A stretch of 64,000 nucleotides of DNA from an uncultured Winogradskyella sp. (GCF_947501905.1 NZ_CANMXL010000001.1:558001-622000); one strand, 5' to 3'. Positions 17,655 through 27,209 are shown, counted from the stretch's first letter. Translations and numbers: made by a program. The notes: a model not told the origin generated them from the sequence alone.

Positions 17655-20360
17655 TTATTTCAAAGTCTTTTTAACTTCAACTTCTTGGAAGGCTTCTATA
17701 ACATCGCCTTCTTTAATATCATTGTAATTTTTGACTTGCATACCGCAATCGTAACCTTTAGACACCTCTTTTACATCGTCCTTGAATCGTTTTAGTGATT
17801 CTAGTTCTCCTGTGAAAATTACAACACCATCACGTATTAAACGGATACCAGAGTTTCTGAAAATCTTACCATTGGTAACCATACATCCTGCAATAGTTCC
17901 GATTTTAGAAATCTTGAACGTTTCACGGATTTCAGCAGTACCAGTAATCTCTTCTTTAAGTTCTGGGGATAACATACCTTCCATTGCATCTTTAAGATCA
18001 TTAATAGCATCGTAGATAATAGAATATGTACGGATATCGATTTCTTCTTTATCTGCAATTTGACGTGCATTACCCATTGGTCGCACATTAAATCCAATAA
18101 TAATTGCATCCGAAGCTGTTGCTAATAAAACATCACTTTCTGTAATGGCTCCAACACCTTTATGAATGATATTTACTTGAATCTCTTCTGTAGATAGCTT
18201 CTGGAAAGAGTCTGTTAATGCTTCAACAGAACCATCCACATCACCTTTAAGGATAATATTAAGTTCTTGGAAATCTCCAAGCGCTATACGTCTACCGATT
18301 TCATCAAGAGTAATATGACGTTGTGTTCTTACAGATTGCTCACGTTGTAATTGTGTACGCTTAGTTGCAATTTGCTTAGCTTCACGCTCGTCTTCAAATA
18401 CATTAAATTTATCGCCTGCTTGTGGGGCACCATCTAAACCTAATATTGAAACTGGTGTTGACGGACCTGCTTCAGCAACATCATTTCCACGTTCATCTTG
18501 CATGGCTTTTACCTTACCTGAATTTTTTCCAGCTAAAACATAATCTCCAATTTTCAAGGTCCCCGCTTGTACTAATATTGTAGATACATAGCCACGTCCT
18601 TTGTCTAGAAACGCTTCAACCACTGTACCTTGTGCTGCTTTATCAGGATTCGCTTTAAGTTCTAATAACTCAGCTTCAAGCAATACTTTTTCTAATAATT
18701 CTTTAACACCAGTTCCCACTTTAGCAGAGATATCATGAGATTGAATTTTTCCACCCCAATCTTCAACTAAAAGGTTCATTTGCGCTAATCCTTCTTTTAC
18801 TTTTTCAGGATTTGCATCTGGCTTATCTATTTTATTAATCGCAAAAACAATTGGTACTCCAGCTGCTTGAGCATGAGAAATTGCTTCTTTTGTTTGCGGC
18901 ATAATATCATCATCCGCTGCTGCAACAATAATAGCTATATCTGTAACTTGAGCACCACGAGCACGCATGGCTGTAAAGGCTTCGTGACCTGGTGTATCCA
19001 GAAACGCAATTTTTTGTCCGTTTTCTAGCTGAACACCATATGCTCCAATATGCTGTGTGATTCCACCTGATTCTCCAGCAATTACATTTTCTTTACGTAT
19101 GTAATCTAATAAAGAGGTTTTACCGTGATCTACGTGACCCATTACTGTTACAATTGGAGCACGATCTACCAAATCTTCAGGTTTATCTTCAATCTCTTCG
19201 AAAGATTCTTCGATATCTGCTGTAATAAACTCTACAGAATAACCAAATTCTTCTGCAACGATAGACAAGGTCTCAGCATCTAAACGCTGATTCATAGTTA
19301 CCATCATTCCTAAAGACATACATGCAGAAATTACTTGAGTTACACCAACATCCATCATAGTAGCAACTTCACTTACGGTAACAAACTCTGTTACTTTAAG
19401 GATTTTGCTTTCTGCTGCTGCTAGCTCTTCATTAATTTCTGTTTGCTCTCTATGCTGGTCTCTTTTATCTCTACGATATTTAGCACCTTTACCCTTACTG
19501 CTCTTCCCTTGAAGCTTTTCAAGAGTTTCACGAATTTGTTTTTTTACATCCTCTTCACTAGGCTCTTCCTTAACAACTTTCGGTCGATTATTACCTCTAC
19601 CTTTAAAATTGCCTCTTCTGTTATCGTTATTATTTGATTTACCTGGATCACCTGGCTTACTTATTCTACGTCTTTTACGTTTGTTAGCATCACCAGCCTT
19701 AGGTTTGTTGTTATCTTCTTTTTTCTTTTTAGGCTTATTAAATTGGGCTAAATCAATTTTTTTACCTGTAATATTAGGACCGCTAAGCTTCTTATACTGT
19801 GTCTTAATCTTTTCATCTACTGGCTCAGAAGTAGATGAAGATTCTTCCTTAGTATCTTCGGTTTTGGTTTCAACTGCTTTTGGCTCCTCTTTCTTTGGAG
19901 CTTCTTCAGTTTTTTTAGCAGCAGGCTTTTCCTTTTTTGCAGAAGCTTCTTTTTTAGGTGCTTCAGCTTTTGGTTCCTCTTTCTTTGGAGCTTCTTCAGC
20001 TTTTGGCTTATCACCATCCAAATCTATTTTACCAACTTGCTTAGGCCCAGAAAGCTCAGCTTTTGCTTTAAGTACAGTTTCTTTTTCTGCGTCTTCTTTT
20101 ACCTTTTCTTCGAGTTCACGCTCGCGTTTTTCTCTAAGCGCTTCTTTTTCTTTCAGCTTTGCTTCGCTTACTTCCTGCGCTTTTTCACGTTTAGTCGCAT
20201 CAGTCTGAAATTCATCAGCCAATGTATCATAAACATCTTGAGAAATTTTTGTATTAGGGCTTTTCTCTATCTCTATGCCTTTAGATTCTAAGAAATCTAC
20301 AGCACGATCAAGGGAGATATTTAATTCCCTAAGTACTTTATTTATTCTAATTTGAGCCAT
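17655..20360 (-). CDS. infB: Translation initiation factor IF-2
   Basis: A 901-residue GTPase that delivers initiator tRNA to the 30S subunit. An N-terminal winged-helix-like motif ([20 protein letters not shown]) is followed by a long Lys/Glu/Ala low-complexity linker (about 70-200, repeated [17 protein letters not shown] units) and a basic Arg/Asn-rich stretch. The G domain contains [11 protein letters not shown] (G1), DTPGHEAF (G3) and NKIDKPD (G4). The C-terminal domains II-IV follow, including the fMet-tRNA-binding end. Length and domain order are normal for Bacteroidota. It lies 61 bases behind nusA, with a possible own promoter in the gap. Confidence 0.97.
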   Translation of the reverse strand: MAQIRINKVLRELNISLDRAVDFLESKGIEIEKSPNTKISQDVYDTLADEFQTDATKREKAQEVSEAKLKEKEALREKRERELEEKVKEDAEKETVLKAKAELSGPKQVGKIDLDGDKPKAEEAPKKEEPKAEAPKKEASAKKEKPAAKKTEEAPKKEEPKAVETKTEDTKEESSSTSEPVDEKIKTQYKKLSGPNITGKKIDLAQFNKPKKKKEDNNKPKAGDANKRKRRRISKPGDPGKSNNNDNRRGNFKGRGNNRPKVVKEEPSEEDVKKQIRETLEKLQGKSSKGKGAKYRRDKRDQHREQTEINEELAAAESKILKVTEFVTVSEVATMMDVGVTQVISACMSLGMMVTMNQRLDAETLSIVAEEFGYSVEFITADIEESFEEIEDKPEDLVDRAPIVTVMGHVDHGKTSLLDYIRKENVIAGESGGITQHIGAYGVQLENGQKIAFLDTPGHEAFTAMRARGAQVTDIAIIVAAADDDIMPQTKEAISHAQAAGVPIVFAINKIDKPDANPEKVKEGLAQMNLLVEDWGGKIQSHDISAKVGTGVKELLEKVLLEAELLELKANPDKAAQGTVVEAFLDKGRGYVSTILVQAGTLKIGDYVLAGKNSGKVKAMQDERGNDVAEAGPSTPVSILGLDGAPQAGDKFNVFEDEREAKQIATKRTQLQREQSVRTQRHITLDEIGRRIALGDFQELNIILKGDVDGSVEALTDSFQKLSTEEIQVNIIHKGVGAITESDVLLATASDAIIIGFNVRPMGNARQIADKEEIDIRTYSIIYDAINDLKDAMEGMLSPELKEEITGTAEIRETFKISKIGTIAGCMVTNGKIFRNSGIRLIRDGVVIFTGELESLKRFKDDVKEVSKGYDCGMQVKNYNDIKEGDVIEAFQEVEVKKTLK

Positions 20361-20379
20361 ATATGCTTTTATATAATCC

Positions 20380-20409
20380 TAAATATATAGTTTACCAATT
20401 GATTTGCAA
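20380..20409 (-). promoter_or_regulatory. Possible internal promoter for infB
   Basis: On the minus strand TTTTTG is followed by 19 bases and TATATTTA, one mismatch from the -7 consensus. It lies between the nusA stop and the infB start. The same stretch contains an inverted repeat, CCAATT / AATTGG at 20395-20416, overlapping the -33 element. Confidence 0.45.
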
Positions 20410-20421
20410 AAATTGGATTTT

Positions 20422-21654
20422 TTAGTCTTCGAATTCTTCTTTTAGAATTCTAATAACATCTGTAATTGTTTCTTCTTCTAAATCTATACGCTTCACAAGG
20501 TCATTTACATCCTGCTCTAAAATACTTTTTGCAGTATCTAAACCAGCCTTGCTAAACTCTTGAATAATCCATTCTTCGATTTCATCAGAGAATTCACTTA
20601 ATTCTACATCTTCTTCAGCACCTTCTCTAAATACATCAATCTCATAACCTGTTAACTTACCAGCTAATCTAATATTATGACCTCCACGACCAATAGCTTT
20701 AGACACTTCTTCTGGCTTTAACAATACTTCAGCACGCATGTTTTCTTCATCTAGCTTAAGAGATGTCACTCTTGCTGGACTCAACGCACGTGTTATAAAT
20801 AATTGAATGTTATTGGTGTAATTGATAACATCGATATTTTCGTTTCCTAACTCACGAACTATACCATGAATTCTAGAACCTTTCATACCAACGCAAGCTC
20901 CTACTGGATCAATCCTATCATCATATGAATCCACAGCTACTTTTGCTTTTTCACCAGGAATACGAACAACATTCTTAACTGTAATTAGACCATCAAAAAC
21001 TTCTGGTATTTCTTGTTCAAATAATTTTTCAAGGAACAATGGTGATGTTCTTGACATAATTATTGCTGGTTTACTTCCTTTAAGTTCGACACTTTCGATT
21101 ACACCTCTTACGTTTTCGCCTTTACGGAAAAAGTCTGAAGGTATTTGCTTGTCTTTTGGTAAAATAATTTCATTACCATCATCATCTAATAAAATGATAG
21201 CTCTATGACGAATATGGTGAACCTCAGCAGCATAAATCTCTCCTTCAAGTTCTTTAAATTGCTTATAAATATTTGTGTTATCGTGCTCGTGAATTTTAGA
21301 AATTAAGTTTTGTTTTAATGCTAAAATCGAACGTCTTCCTAATTCAAAAAGCTTTACTTCTTCCGCTACATCTTCACCTACCTCAAAATCTGGTTCAATT
21401 TTTTGAGCTTCAGACAATTCGATTTCTTGATTTTCATCTTCTACTTCTCCATCTGCAACAACAATTCTGTTTCTCCAAATCTCTAAATCTCCTTTATCTG
21501 GATTTATAATGATATCAAAGTTATCATCATCTCCATATTTCTTTTTCAATGCATTACGTAATACATCTTCTAGAATCGCCATTAGCGTAACTCTATCTAT
21601 TAATTTATCATCTTTAAAATCTGAAAATGATTCAATTAACGCTAAATTTTCCAT
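20422..21654 (-). CDS. nusA: Transcription termination/antitermination factor NusA
   Basis: A 410-residue NusA with the N-terminal RNA-polymerase-binding domain (about 1-130), an S1 domain (about 135-200) and two KH domains (for example VGACVGMKGSRIHGIVREL and AIGRGGHNIRLAGKLTG). It lacks the two acidic repeats that extend E. coli NusA, as is usual outside Proteobacteria. NusA modulates pausing and hairpin-dependent termination. That is relevant here because its own operon has a terminator-like hairpin in the leader. It is preceded by rimP at an 11-base gap. Confidence 0.97.
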   Translation of the reverse strand: MENLALIESFSDFKDDKLIDRVTLMAILEDVLRNALKKKYGDDDNFDIIINPDKGDLEIWRNRIVVADGEVEDENQEIELSEAQKIEPDFEVGEDVAEEVKLFELGRRSILALKQNLISKIHEHDNTNIYKQFKELEGEIYAAEVHHIRHRAIILLDDDGNEIILPKDKQIPSDFFRKGENVRGVIESVELKGSKPAIIMSRTSPLFLEKLFEQEIPEVFDGLITVKNVVRIPGEKAKVAVDSYDDRIDPVGACVGMKGSRIHGIVRELGNENIDVINYTNNIQLFITRALSPARVTSLKLDEENMRAEVLLKPEEVSKAIGRGGHNIRLAGKLTGYEIDVFREGAEEDVELSEFSDEIEEWIIQEFSKAGLDTAKSILEQDVNDLVKRIDLEEETITDVIRILKEEFED

Positions 21655-21665
21655 ATTAACAGGAC

Positions 21666-22130
21666 TTAAAATTTTATTTTAACTTTTGCTTCTTTTATAT
21701 CTTCTAAAGCAATCATAGCCTCTTTGGTTACAGTTACTTTTCCTTTTCCTATTGGTTTTGGCTCTCGAGCTTTCCATGTTAACTGAATGGAATTCTCATT
21801 GGCTTCTACCAATTGACCTTCAATATTCTTATTATCATTGGTCTTAACTTCTAGATTACGACCAATATTTTTCTTGTACTGTCTTGGTATTGTTAATGGC
21901 GATGTTGCTCCAGCTGAAAGCACTTCTAAAGAAAAATCTTCTTCTTCTCTATCTAAGTTATGTTCTATGGCACGACTGATAAACATACAATCTTCCACTA
22001 ACACACCATTATCGCCATCGATAACTACTTTAATAGCATTATCTGCTCCTACCGTCATACTTATTAAAAACAAATCTTGACGCTCGTCAAGTCCACTTTG
22101 TAATAATTCTTCTACCTTATTTTTTAACAT
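21666..22130 (-). CDS. rimP: Ribosome maturation factor RimP
   Basis: The start is set at the ATG at 22130 (MLKNKVEELLQSG), giving 154 residues, the normal length of RimP. A longer frame opening at 22175 would run through the leader hairpin and begin in the 5' untranslated region. RimP assists 30S subunit assembly, acting at the 16S central pseudoknot. The N-terminal alpha/beta domain contains DNAIKVVIDGDNGVLVEDC and ISRAIEHNLDREE, and the C-terminal SH3-like barrel contains GRNLEVKTNDNKNIEGQL. First gene of the rimP-nusA-infB operon. Confidence 0.95.
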   Translation of the reverse strand: MLKNKVEELLQSGLDERQDLFLISMTVGADNAIKVVIDGDNGVLVEDCMFISRAIEHNLDREEEDFSLEVLSAGATSPLTIPRQYKKNIGRNLEVKTNDNKNIEGQLVEANENSIQLTWKAREPKPIGKGKVTVTKEAMIALEDIKEAKVKIKF

Positions 22131-22143
22131 ACAGCTATAAAAA

Positions 22144-22164
22144 GAGGGGACTTTTCGTCCCCTC
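22144..22164 (-). promoter_or_regulatory. Terminator-like hairpin in the rimP leader (attenuator candidate)
   Basis: On the minus strand the leader folds as GAGGGGAC, GAAAA loop, GTCCCCTC, followed directly by TTTTT and, eight bases later, the rimP start codon. The perfect 8-bp GC-rich stem plus T run has the form of an intrinsic terminator. It lies between the promoter at 22193-22222 and the first gene, so it could control read-through into rimP-nusA-infB. Confidence 0.75.
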
Positions 22165-22192
22165 ATTATCTTCATTTCCTTAAACAGTGGTG

Positions 22193-22222
22193 CAAATATA
22201 CGATATATATCGAATTTTGCAA
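22193..22222 (-). promoter_or_regulatory. Promoter of rimP-nusA-infB
   Basis: TTG, 19 bases, TATATTTG on the minus strand: an exact Bacteroidota promoter. Transcription would start near 22186-22188, giving a leader of about 55-60 bases that contains the hairpin at 22144-22164. Confidence 0.7.
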
Positions 22223-22297
22223 GGTGTTTAAGTTCTAAAATTCTGAACTTACCTAGGTTATACGCTAGGTTTTATTCAGTTAGAGATGAAAAACAAA

Positions 22298-22326
22298 AAA
22301 TCCTAACTCAATTTGAATTAGGATTT
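22298..22326 (-). terminator. Terminator of the tRNA-Gln transcript
   Basis: A 9-bp stem (AAATCCTAA / TTAGGATTT) with an 11-base loop and a following T6 on the minus strand, about 10 bases past the tRNA 3' end. Confidence 0.75.
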
Positions 22327-22335
22327 AAATTTATG

Positions 22336-22408
22336 TTGGCCTACTAGGGCTCGAACCTAGACTCTTCTGGACCAAAACCAGACGTGTTGCCAGTTACACC
22401 ATAGGCCA
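22336..22408 (-). tRNA. tRNA-Gln (TTG anticodon)
   Basis: The minus strand folds into a complete cloverleaf of 73 bases: a perfect 7-bp acceptor stem TGGCCTA / TAGGCCA, a D arm, an anticodon stem CTGGT... with loop TTTTGGT (anticodon TTG), and a T arm with GGTTCGAGCC. The discriminator base is A; the 3' CCA is not encoded. The gene stands alone, with its own promoter upstream and terminator downstream. Confidence 0.95.
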
Positions 22409-22427
22409 TCATCTCAAAATGAGGATG

Positions 22428-22457
22428 CAAATTTATAACAAAGTTTGAGTTGGACAA
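22428..22457 (-). promoter_or_regulatory. Promoter of tRNA-Gln
   Basis: TTG, 19 bases, TAAATTTG on the minus strand, an exact match to the Bacteroidota consensus, ending about 20 bases before the tRNA 5' end. Confidence 0.75.
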
Positions 22458-22561
22458 AAAAAAGAAGGAAAAATAATTTAAAATACTTAACGTTTGCTTA
22501 AAAACATTCGGCTGTGTTGTAATTATTAGTAAATTCGCCAGCATCAAAAGCATTAATTTTT

Positions 22562-25500
22562 ATGACCAATTTCAACTTTAAAAAGTGGAACACAATTTTA
22601 GGATGGTTTGTGTTTGCTGTAGCAGCAATCACTTATGCCTTAACTATTGAACCAACAGTTAGTTTTTGGGATGCCGGCGAATACATTTTAACCTCTTCTA
22701 AATTACAAGTAGGTCATCCTCCAGGAGCTCCTTTGTTTCAAATGCTTGGTGCATTTTTCTCCATGTTTGCTTTAGAACCATCTCAAATTGGTGCTTTATT
22801 AAATATGATGAGTGCTGTATCAAGTGCTTTTACTATACTTTTTATGTTTTGGACAGTTACTATTCTGCTTCGTAAAATGGTAAAATATGATGTTAAAAAA
22901 GATGCGACAAGTAAAGGGATGGCTATTCTAGGTAGTGCCTTGGTCGGCAGTTTGGCTTTTACTTTTACTGATTCTTTTTGGTTTAATGCTGTTGAAACAG
23001 AAGTTTACGCTATGGCAACACTAATTATGTCCGTTATGTTTTACTTGGCATTACGTTGGGAAGAAGACATGCACAAGCCTAGAGGAAATCGATGGCTGAT
23101 TCTTATTGCTTTTGTAATTGGTTTGTCTTTTGGGGTTCACTTCATGGGGTTATTAACCATTCCTGCTATTGGTCTTATTTATTATTTTAAAAATTACGGA
23201 GAAGAATTGCCAAAAGATTTTCTGTTGATTGTTCCTTTTCTTGTTGCCATAGTTTTAGCAATACTATTTTGTGTAGTATTGATTTTAAATTACGATATAG
23301 GCAAAAGCTCTAGGCTAATACTTCTTGCTTTAATAGCACTAATTAGCTTACCATATATTATATACTTTCAATTTCAAAAAAACCGTTCTTTTAAAGGGTT
23401 CTTGAAAAAAACTCAACGCTTTGCATACGCCAACATTATATCTGCTGCAATACTGTTATTCATCTTTAAACTTCTATTACCTAATGCGCTTCGCTTTTTT
23501 GGTTGGATGGAAGTTTTTATTGTCAATAACTTTGGATTACCATTTCACTCAGGAACAATAATCGCAGGCTTAATCGTTATCGCCGCATTCTATTTTGTAC
23601 TTAAGTATACGCGACAAAAAGGATTTATTCATGCCAATACTCTAGTACTATGTTTGCTATTTATATTCATAGGCTTTTCGTCGTGGATGATGCTTCCTAT
23701 TCGTGCTAATGCTCATGTTATCATTAACGAAAATGACCCATCTGATGCAAGAGAATTATTAGCTTACTATAACTTAGAACAATATCCAGAAACCCACTTA
23801 TTCTATGGTCCTCAGTTTACAGAGTTATATTCTGGTCAAGATGCAGATGAGCCTTTTGTAGACGACAAAAAGAATTACGAAAAAGATTATGAGACTGGCA
23901 AATATGTTATCATAAACGATTGGGAGAATGCTAAACAAAATTATAACTCTGAGCATGCAATGCCTTTACCGCGTATGTGGAGTACCGAGCATGCTGAAAA
24001 CTATATGATGTTTACAGGCTTAATTGATTTTAAAGTTAAGCCAACATTAGGTGCAGACATATACGAAAGCTATCTCAATGGCGGCTATCCAGAAGAAGAA
24101 GCTAGTGCAAGGGCCAGCTATCAAATGCAGGCAATTAATAAAATGGTAAACGATTTTAAACGCGCAGTAGCTGAAGGCAAAGTTGATTATGAAGACTACC
24201 ATAACTTTCTAAAAGAAAATGCTCAATCGTATTTTGAAGTTGAAAAACCTTCATTTTTAGATAACACGATGTACATGTTTCAATACCAGTTTGGGTATAT
24301 GTATTGGCGTTATTTTATGTGGAATTTTACCGGACGCCAAAATGATATTCAAGGAAAATATGATGACTTTAATGGTAATTGGATTTCAGGTATTGACTTT
24401 ATAGATAAATTACACATTGGCATGTCTCAAGAAAACTTACCAAGTGATGTTAAGAATAATAAAGGAAGAAACACATATTACTTCCTTCCATTAATATTAG
24501 GGTTAATTGGGTTTTTCTTTTTGTTGAATGTCGACAAAAAACGCTTTTGGGTGCTTTTAGTTTTCTTTTTACTCACAGGTTTAGCCATTCAATTTTACAC
24601 AAATATTAGACCTTTTGAGCCCCGTGAAAGAGATTATTCTGTTGTAGGTTCATTTTATGTTTTTGCCATTTGGATAGGCTTCGGCGTTTACGCACTTTAT
24701 GATTTACTAACCAAAAAAGCCAAAAAGAGCTTTGTACCAGTAGCTGCAATTACATTAGCTTGCTTAATAGCTGTTCCTGGAGTTTTAGCCGCTAACAATT
24801 GGGATGACCATGACCGTTCTGGTAAGTATACTGCGAACTCTATGGCACGAAAGTATTTAGAATCATGTGCTCCAAATGCTATACTATTTACGATAGGTGA
24901 TAACGATTCTTTCCCGCTTTGGTATCTTCAAGAAATCGAAGGTGTACGTACAGATGTACGTGTTGTAAATACAAGTTTATTCCAAACCGCTTGGTACATT
25001 GACCAAATGAAACGTAAAGCGTATTCCAGTGAGCCAATTCCTTCTCAATTAACGCACAAGCAATATAGAGATGGCACAAGAGACTATACGTTTTACAGAG
25101 AAATCAATGATAAAATTGCAAAAGACACTTTAGACATTAAAGACTTTATGGATTTTATTTCTAGTGATAAGAAAACTACAAAATTAAAACATCGTGTAGC
25201 TGCAGAAGGCGAAGACCCTAATGGTTATCCTAGTTATTTTATAAACTCCAATTACTATCCTACCCGAAATATTAGAGTACCTGTTAATAAAGAAACCGTA
25301 CTTAAAAATGGCATAGTAAAACCAAAAGATGCTGATAAAATAGAGCCATACTTAGACGTAAAAATCTCTGGAAGTGCCATTTACAAAAACCGATTATTAA
25401 TGTTAGATATTATTGCTAACAATAATTGGGAGCGCCCAATCTATTTTAGTGGTGGCGCATTTGCAGATGAAGATTATATCTGGATGAAAGACTATTTACA

Positions 25501-26191
25501 ACTTGATGGCTTATGCTACAAGCTTGTACCAATAAAAACACCTGTTGACAAAGCTAATCCTTTTGATATGGGACGTGTTGACCCAGACTTAATGTACGAC
25601 CTAGTGAAGTCTTGGGATTGGGGCGGAAGTGGCGAAGACATATATCATGATGTCGAAACTCGTAAAAACGGGATTACTTATCGTGGTAATATGGCACGTC
25701 TTATAGAAACTCTATTAGATGAGAAAAAATTAGATAAAGCTGAAGAAATGGCTGACTTAGCCATGGAAAAAATGCCTGTAGACACTTTTGGTTTCTATAC
25801 CTTATTAGAGCCTTATATTTCAACTTATTTTGAGGTTGGTGCTGATGAAAAGGCCAAGAAATTATATCTCGATGTTGCCGCTAAGTATCAAGAAAATCTT
25901 GTGTATTATAGTGGGCAAGACTTAAAGGTGCAGGCAGATATAATAGATGAAATTTTTACCGATATTCAAAAATACCGTTCTTTAGTTGATGCACTTGTTG
26001 CTTATGGCGATAGAGATTTTGCCTTAGAGCAGACTAGAAAGTTCAATGAATATTTAGAATTATTTAATCCTTTAATGGGTGAAGAAGCTCCTTCTGAAGA
26101 ACCAGAAGTTGATTTAGAAGAACTTTTTAGAGATGGTAATAATGATACTACAACTAAAACAATCCCAGCTGAAGTAGATAGCACTAACTAG
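22562..26191 (+). CDS. DUF2723 large membrane protein (O-mannosyltransferase candidate) with C-terminal helical repeats
   Basis: A 1209-residue protein. The N-terminal ~750 residues hold about a dozen membrane helices in GT-C glycosyltransferase style. The first luminal loop carries EPTVSFWDAGEYI, the acidic motif conserved in the DUF2723 family. The human member TMEM260 is a protein O-mannosyltransferase, so a role in transferring mannose from a lipid donor to exported proteins is a reasonable inference. Flavobacteria do O-glycosylate periplasmic and surface proteins. The C-terminal ~450 residues are soluble, with PFEPRERDYSVVGSFYVF before them and TPR-like helices near 1060-1170. It is a single gene on the plus strand with no clear promoter match upstream. 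Confidence 0.82.
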   Translation: MTNFNFKKWNTILGWFVFAVAAITYALTIEPTVSFWDAGEYILTSSKLQVGHPPGAPLFQMLGAFFSMFALEPSQIGALLNMMSAVSSAFTILFMFWTVTILLRKMVKYDVKKDATSKGMAILGSALVGSLAFTFTDSFWFNAVETEVYAMATLIMSVMFYLALRWEEDMHKPRGNRWLILIAFVIGLSFGVHFMGLLTIPAIGLIYYFKNYGEELPKDFLLIVPFLVAIVLAILFCVVLILNYDIGKSSRLILLALIALISLPYIIYFQFQKNRSFKGFLKKTQRFAYANIISAAILLFIFKLLLPNALRFFGWMEVFIVNNFGLPFHSGTIIAGLIVIAAFYFVLKYTRQKGFIHANTLVLCLLFIFIGFSSWMMLPIRANAHVIINENDPSDARELLAYYNLEQYPETHLFYGPQFTELYSGQDADEPFVDDKKNYEKDYETGKYVIINDWENAKQNYNSEHAMPLPRMWSTEHAENYMMFTGLIDFKVKPTLGADIYESYLNGGYPEEEASARASYQMQAINKMVNDFKRAVAEGKVDYEDYHNFLKENAQSYFEVEKPSFLDNTMYMFQYQFGYMYWRYFMWNFTGRQNDIQGKYDDFNGNWISGIDFIDKLHIGMSQENLPSDVKNNKGRNTYYFLPLILGLIGFFFLLNVDKKRFWVLLVFFLLTGLAIQFYTNIRPFEPRERDYSVVGSFYVFAIWIGFGVYALYDLLTKKAKKSFVPVAAITLACLIAVPGVLAANNWDDHDRSGKYTANSMARKYLESCAPNAILFTIGDNDSFPLWYLQEIEGVRTDVRVVNTSLFQTAWYIDQMKRKAYSSEPIPSQLTHKQYRDGTRDYTFYREINDKIAKDTLDIKDFMDFISSDKKTTKLKHRVAAEGEDPNGYPSYFINSNYYPTRNIRVPVNKETVLKNGIVKPKDADKIEPYLDVKISGSAIYKNRLLMLDIIANNNWERPIYFSGGAFADEDYIWMKDYLQLDGLCYKLVPIKTPVDKANPFDMGRVDPDLMYDLVKSWDWGGSGEDIYHDVETRKNGITYRGNMARLIETLLDEKKLDKAEEMADLAMEKMPVDTFGFYTLLEPYISTYFEVGADEKAKKLYLDVAAKYQENLVYYSGQDLKVQADIIDEIFTDIQKYRSLVDALVAYGDRDFALEQTRKFNEYLELFNPLMGEEAPSEEPEVDLEELFRDGNNDTTTKTIPAEVDSTN

Positions 26192-26277
26192 ATGAAACAA
26201 CCACTATTACTTTTATCCATAGTATAAAATAATAAAGTTGTTCTATGTGACAATTTAAAAACAATAAATAGCATCAC

Positions 26278-26916
26278 ATGAAACTCATTCCTGCAAAAAC
26301 GCCAGGTTTTGTAAAGTCTTTATTCCCCAATTTTATTTGGAACATTGACACCAAAAAGAATGAATTATATCTCACGTTTGATGATGGTCCAACACCAGAA
26401 ATTACACTTTGGGTTTTAGAACAACTTAAAGCCTATGGTGCAAAAGCGACGTTCTTTTGTATAGGAAGTAATGTTGAAAAGCATCCTGAAATTATTAAAG
26501 CTATATTAACTGATGGGCATTCCATGGGGAACCATACTTATAATCATTTAAAAGGTTGGAAACATAAAACAAAAGACTATTTGACTGATGTTGAATTAGC
26601 TCAAAAAGCTATTGATAAAATATCGTCATCAGACAGAAAATTGTTCCGTCCACCATATGGGAAGTTTAAGACCAAACAAGCCAAGGAACTTCAAAAATTA
26701 GGTTACAACATTGTCATGTGGGATGTCTTGTCTTTTGATTGGGATGCTTCAGTATCTGAAGAAGAATGTTTCAACAACATCCTTAATTCTGCAAAAGAGG
26801 GCAGCATTATTGTATTACATGATAGTGTAAAAGCTGAGCGAAATTTAAAAGCGGTATTACCTAAGGTTTTAGAATTTTATAGTGAAAAAGGTTATAAGTT
26901 TAAATCACTAAGCTAA
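26278..26916 (+). CDS. Polysaccharide deacetylase (NodB-type)
   Basis: A 212-residue NodB-homology deacetylase that would remove acetyl groups from GlcNAc-type polymers such as peptidoglycan or an exopolysaccharide. The motifs are complete: TFDDGPTPE (catalytic base and metal Asp), GHSMGNHTYNH (metal His pair), RPPYGKF, a DWDAS motif, and the terminal IIVLHDSV. No signal peptide is evident (MKLIPAKTPGFVKSLFPNF), so it may be cytoplasmic or use an uncleaved anchor. Its stop codon TAA overlaps the TAG of the convergent thioredoxin gene in the shared bases CTAA. Confidence 0.92.
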   Translation: MKLIPAKTPGFVKSLFPNFIWNIDTKKNELYLTFDDGPTPEITLWVLEQLKAYGAKATFFCIGSNVEKHPEIIKAILTDGHSMGNHTYNHLKGWKHKTKDYLTDVELAQKAIDKISSSDRKLFRPPYGKFKTKQAKELQKLGYNIVMWDVLSFDWDASVSEEECFNNILNSAKEGSIIVLHDSVKAERNLKAVLPKVLEFYSEKGYKFKSLS

Positions 26917-27209
26917 ACATACTCCTGAATAATCCCAATCAACGTATTGGCATCTTGCTCACCGCTGTGGCGCCATTTCATTTCGCCATTTTTGTAGATA
27001 ATAAGTGTAGGTAAACCTTTTACTCGCAGGGCTTCAGCAAGTTCTTGGTTTTTATCGACATCGATTTTAATCACCTTAGCTTTATCACCAAGAGCTGCAG
27101 CAACATCTCTAAGTACAGGATGCATTGCGGTAGACTGCTCATTCCATTCTGTGAAGAAATCTAGTAGCACAGGTTTGTCTACATCTATAAGTTCTCCAAA
27201 TTTTGACAT
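26913..27209 (-). CDS. Thioredoxin-fold protein lacking active-site cysteines
   Basis: The start is set at the ATG at 27209 (MSKFGELIDVDKPVLLDFF), giving 98 residues, a single thioredoxin fold. Where thioredoxin has WCGPC, this protein has WNEQS (LLDFFTEWNEQSTAMHP), and there is no cysteine anywhere in the sequence. The cis-proline loop (KGLPTLIIYKNGE) and the fold-defining VIKIDVDKN remain. It therefore cannot catalyse thiol-disulfide exchange and probably acts as a binding or chaperone-like protein. The frame is intact and well conserved in the fold, so this is a diverged functional gene, not a broken thioredoxin. Confidence 0.88.
   Translation of the reverse strand: MSKFGELIDVDKPVLLDFFTEWNEQSTAMHPVLRDVAAALGDKAKVIKIDVDKNQELAEALRVKGLPTLIIYKNGEMKWRHSGEQDANTLIGIIQEYV

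Noticed and set aside
19609..20208. 199-codon plus-strand open frame opposite infB, rich in Ser, Phe and Leu
   Set aside because: It is the antisense reading of the Lys/Glu-rich linker of IF-2; the composition follows directly from GAA/AAA codons on the coding strand, and there is no promoter or family match.
22251..22270. Inverted repeat ACCTAG / CTAGGT between the rimP promoter and the tRNA-Gln terminator
   Set aside because: Only six base pairs, no T run and no gene or promoter that it would control; not enough to call a functional site.
26192..26227. Micro-frame encoding MKQPLLLLSIV directly behind the DUF2723 gene
   Set aside because: Eleven codons with no ribosome-binding or structural support; likely chance.
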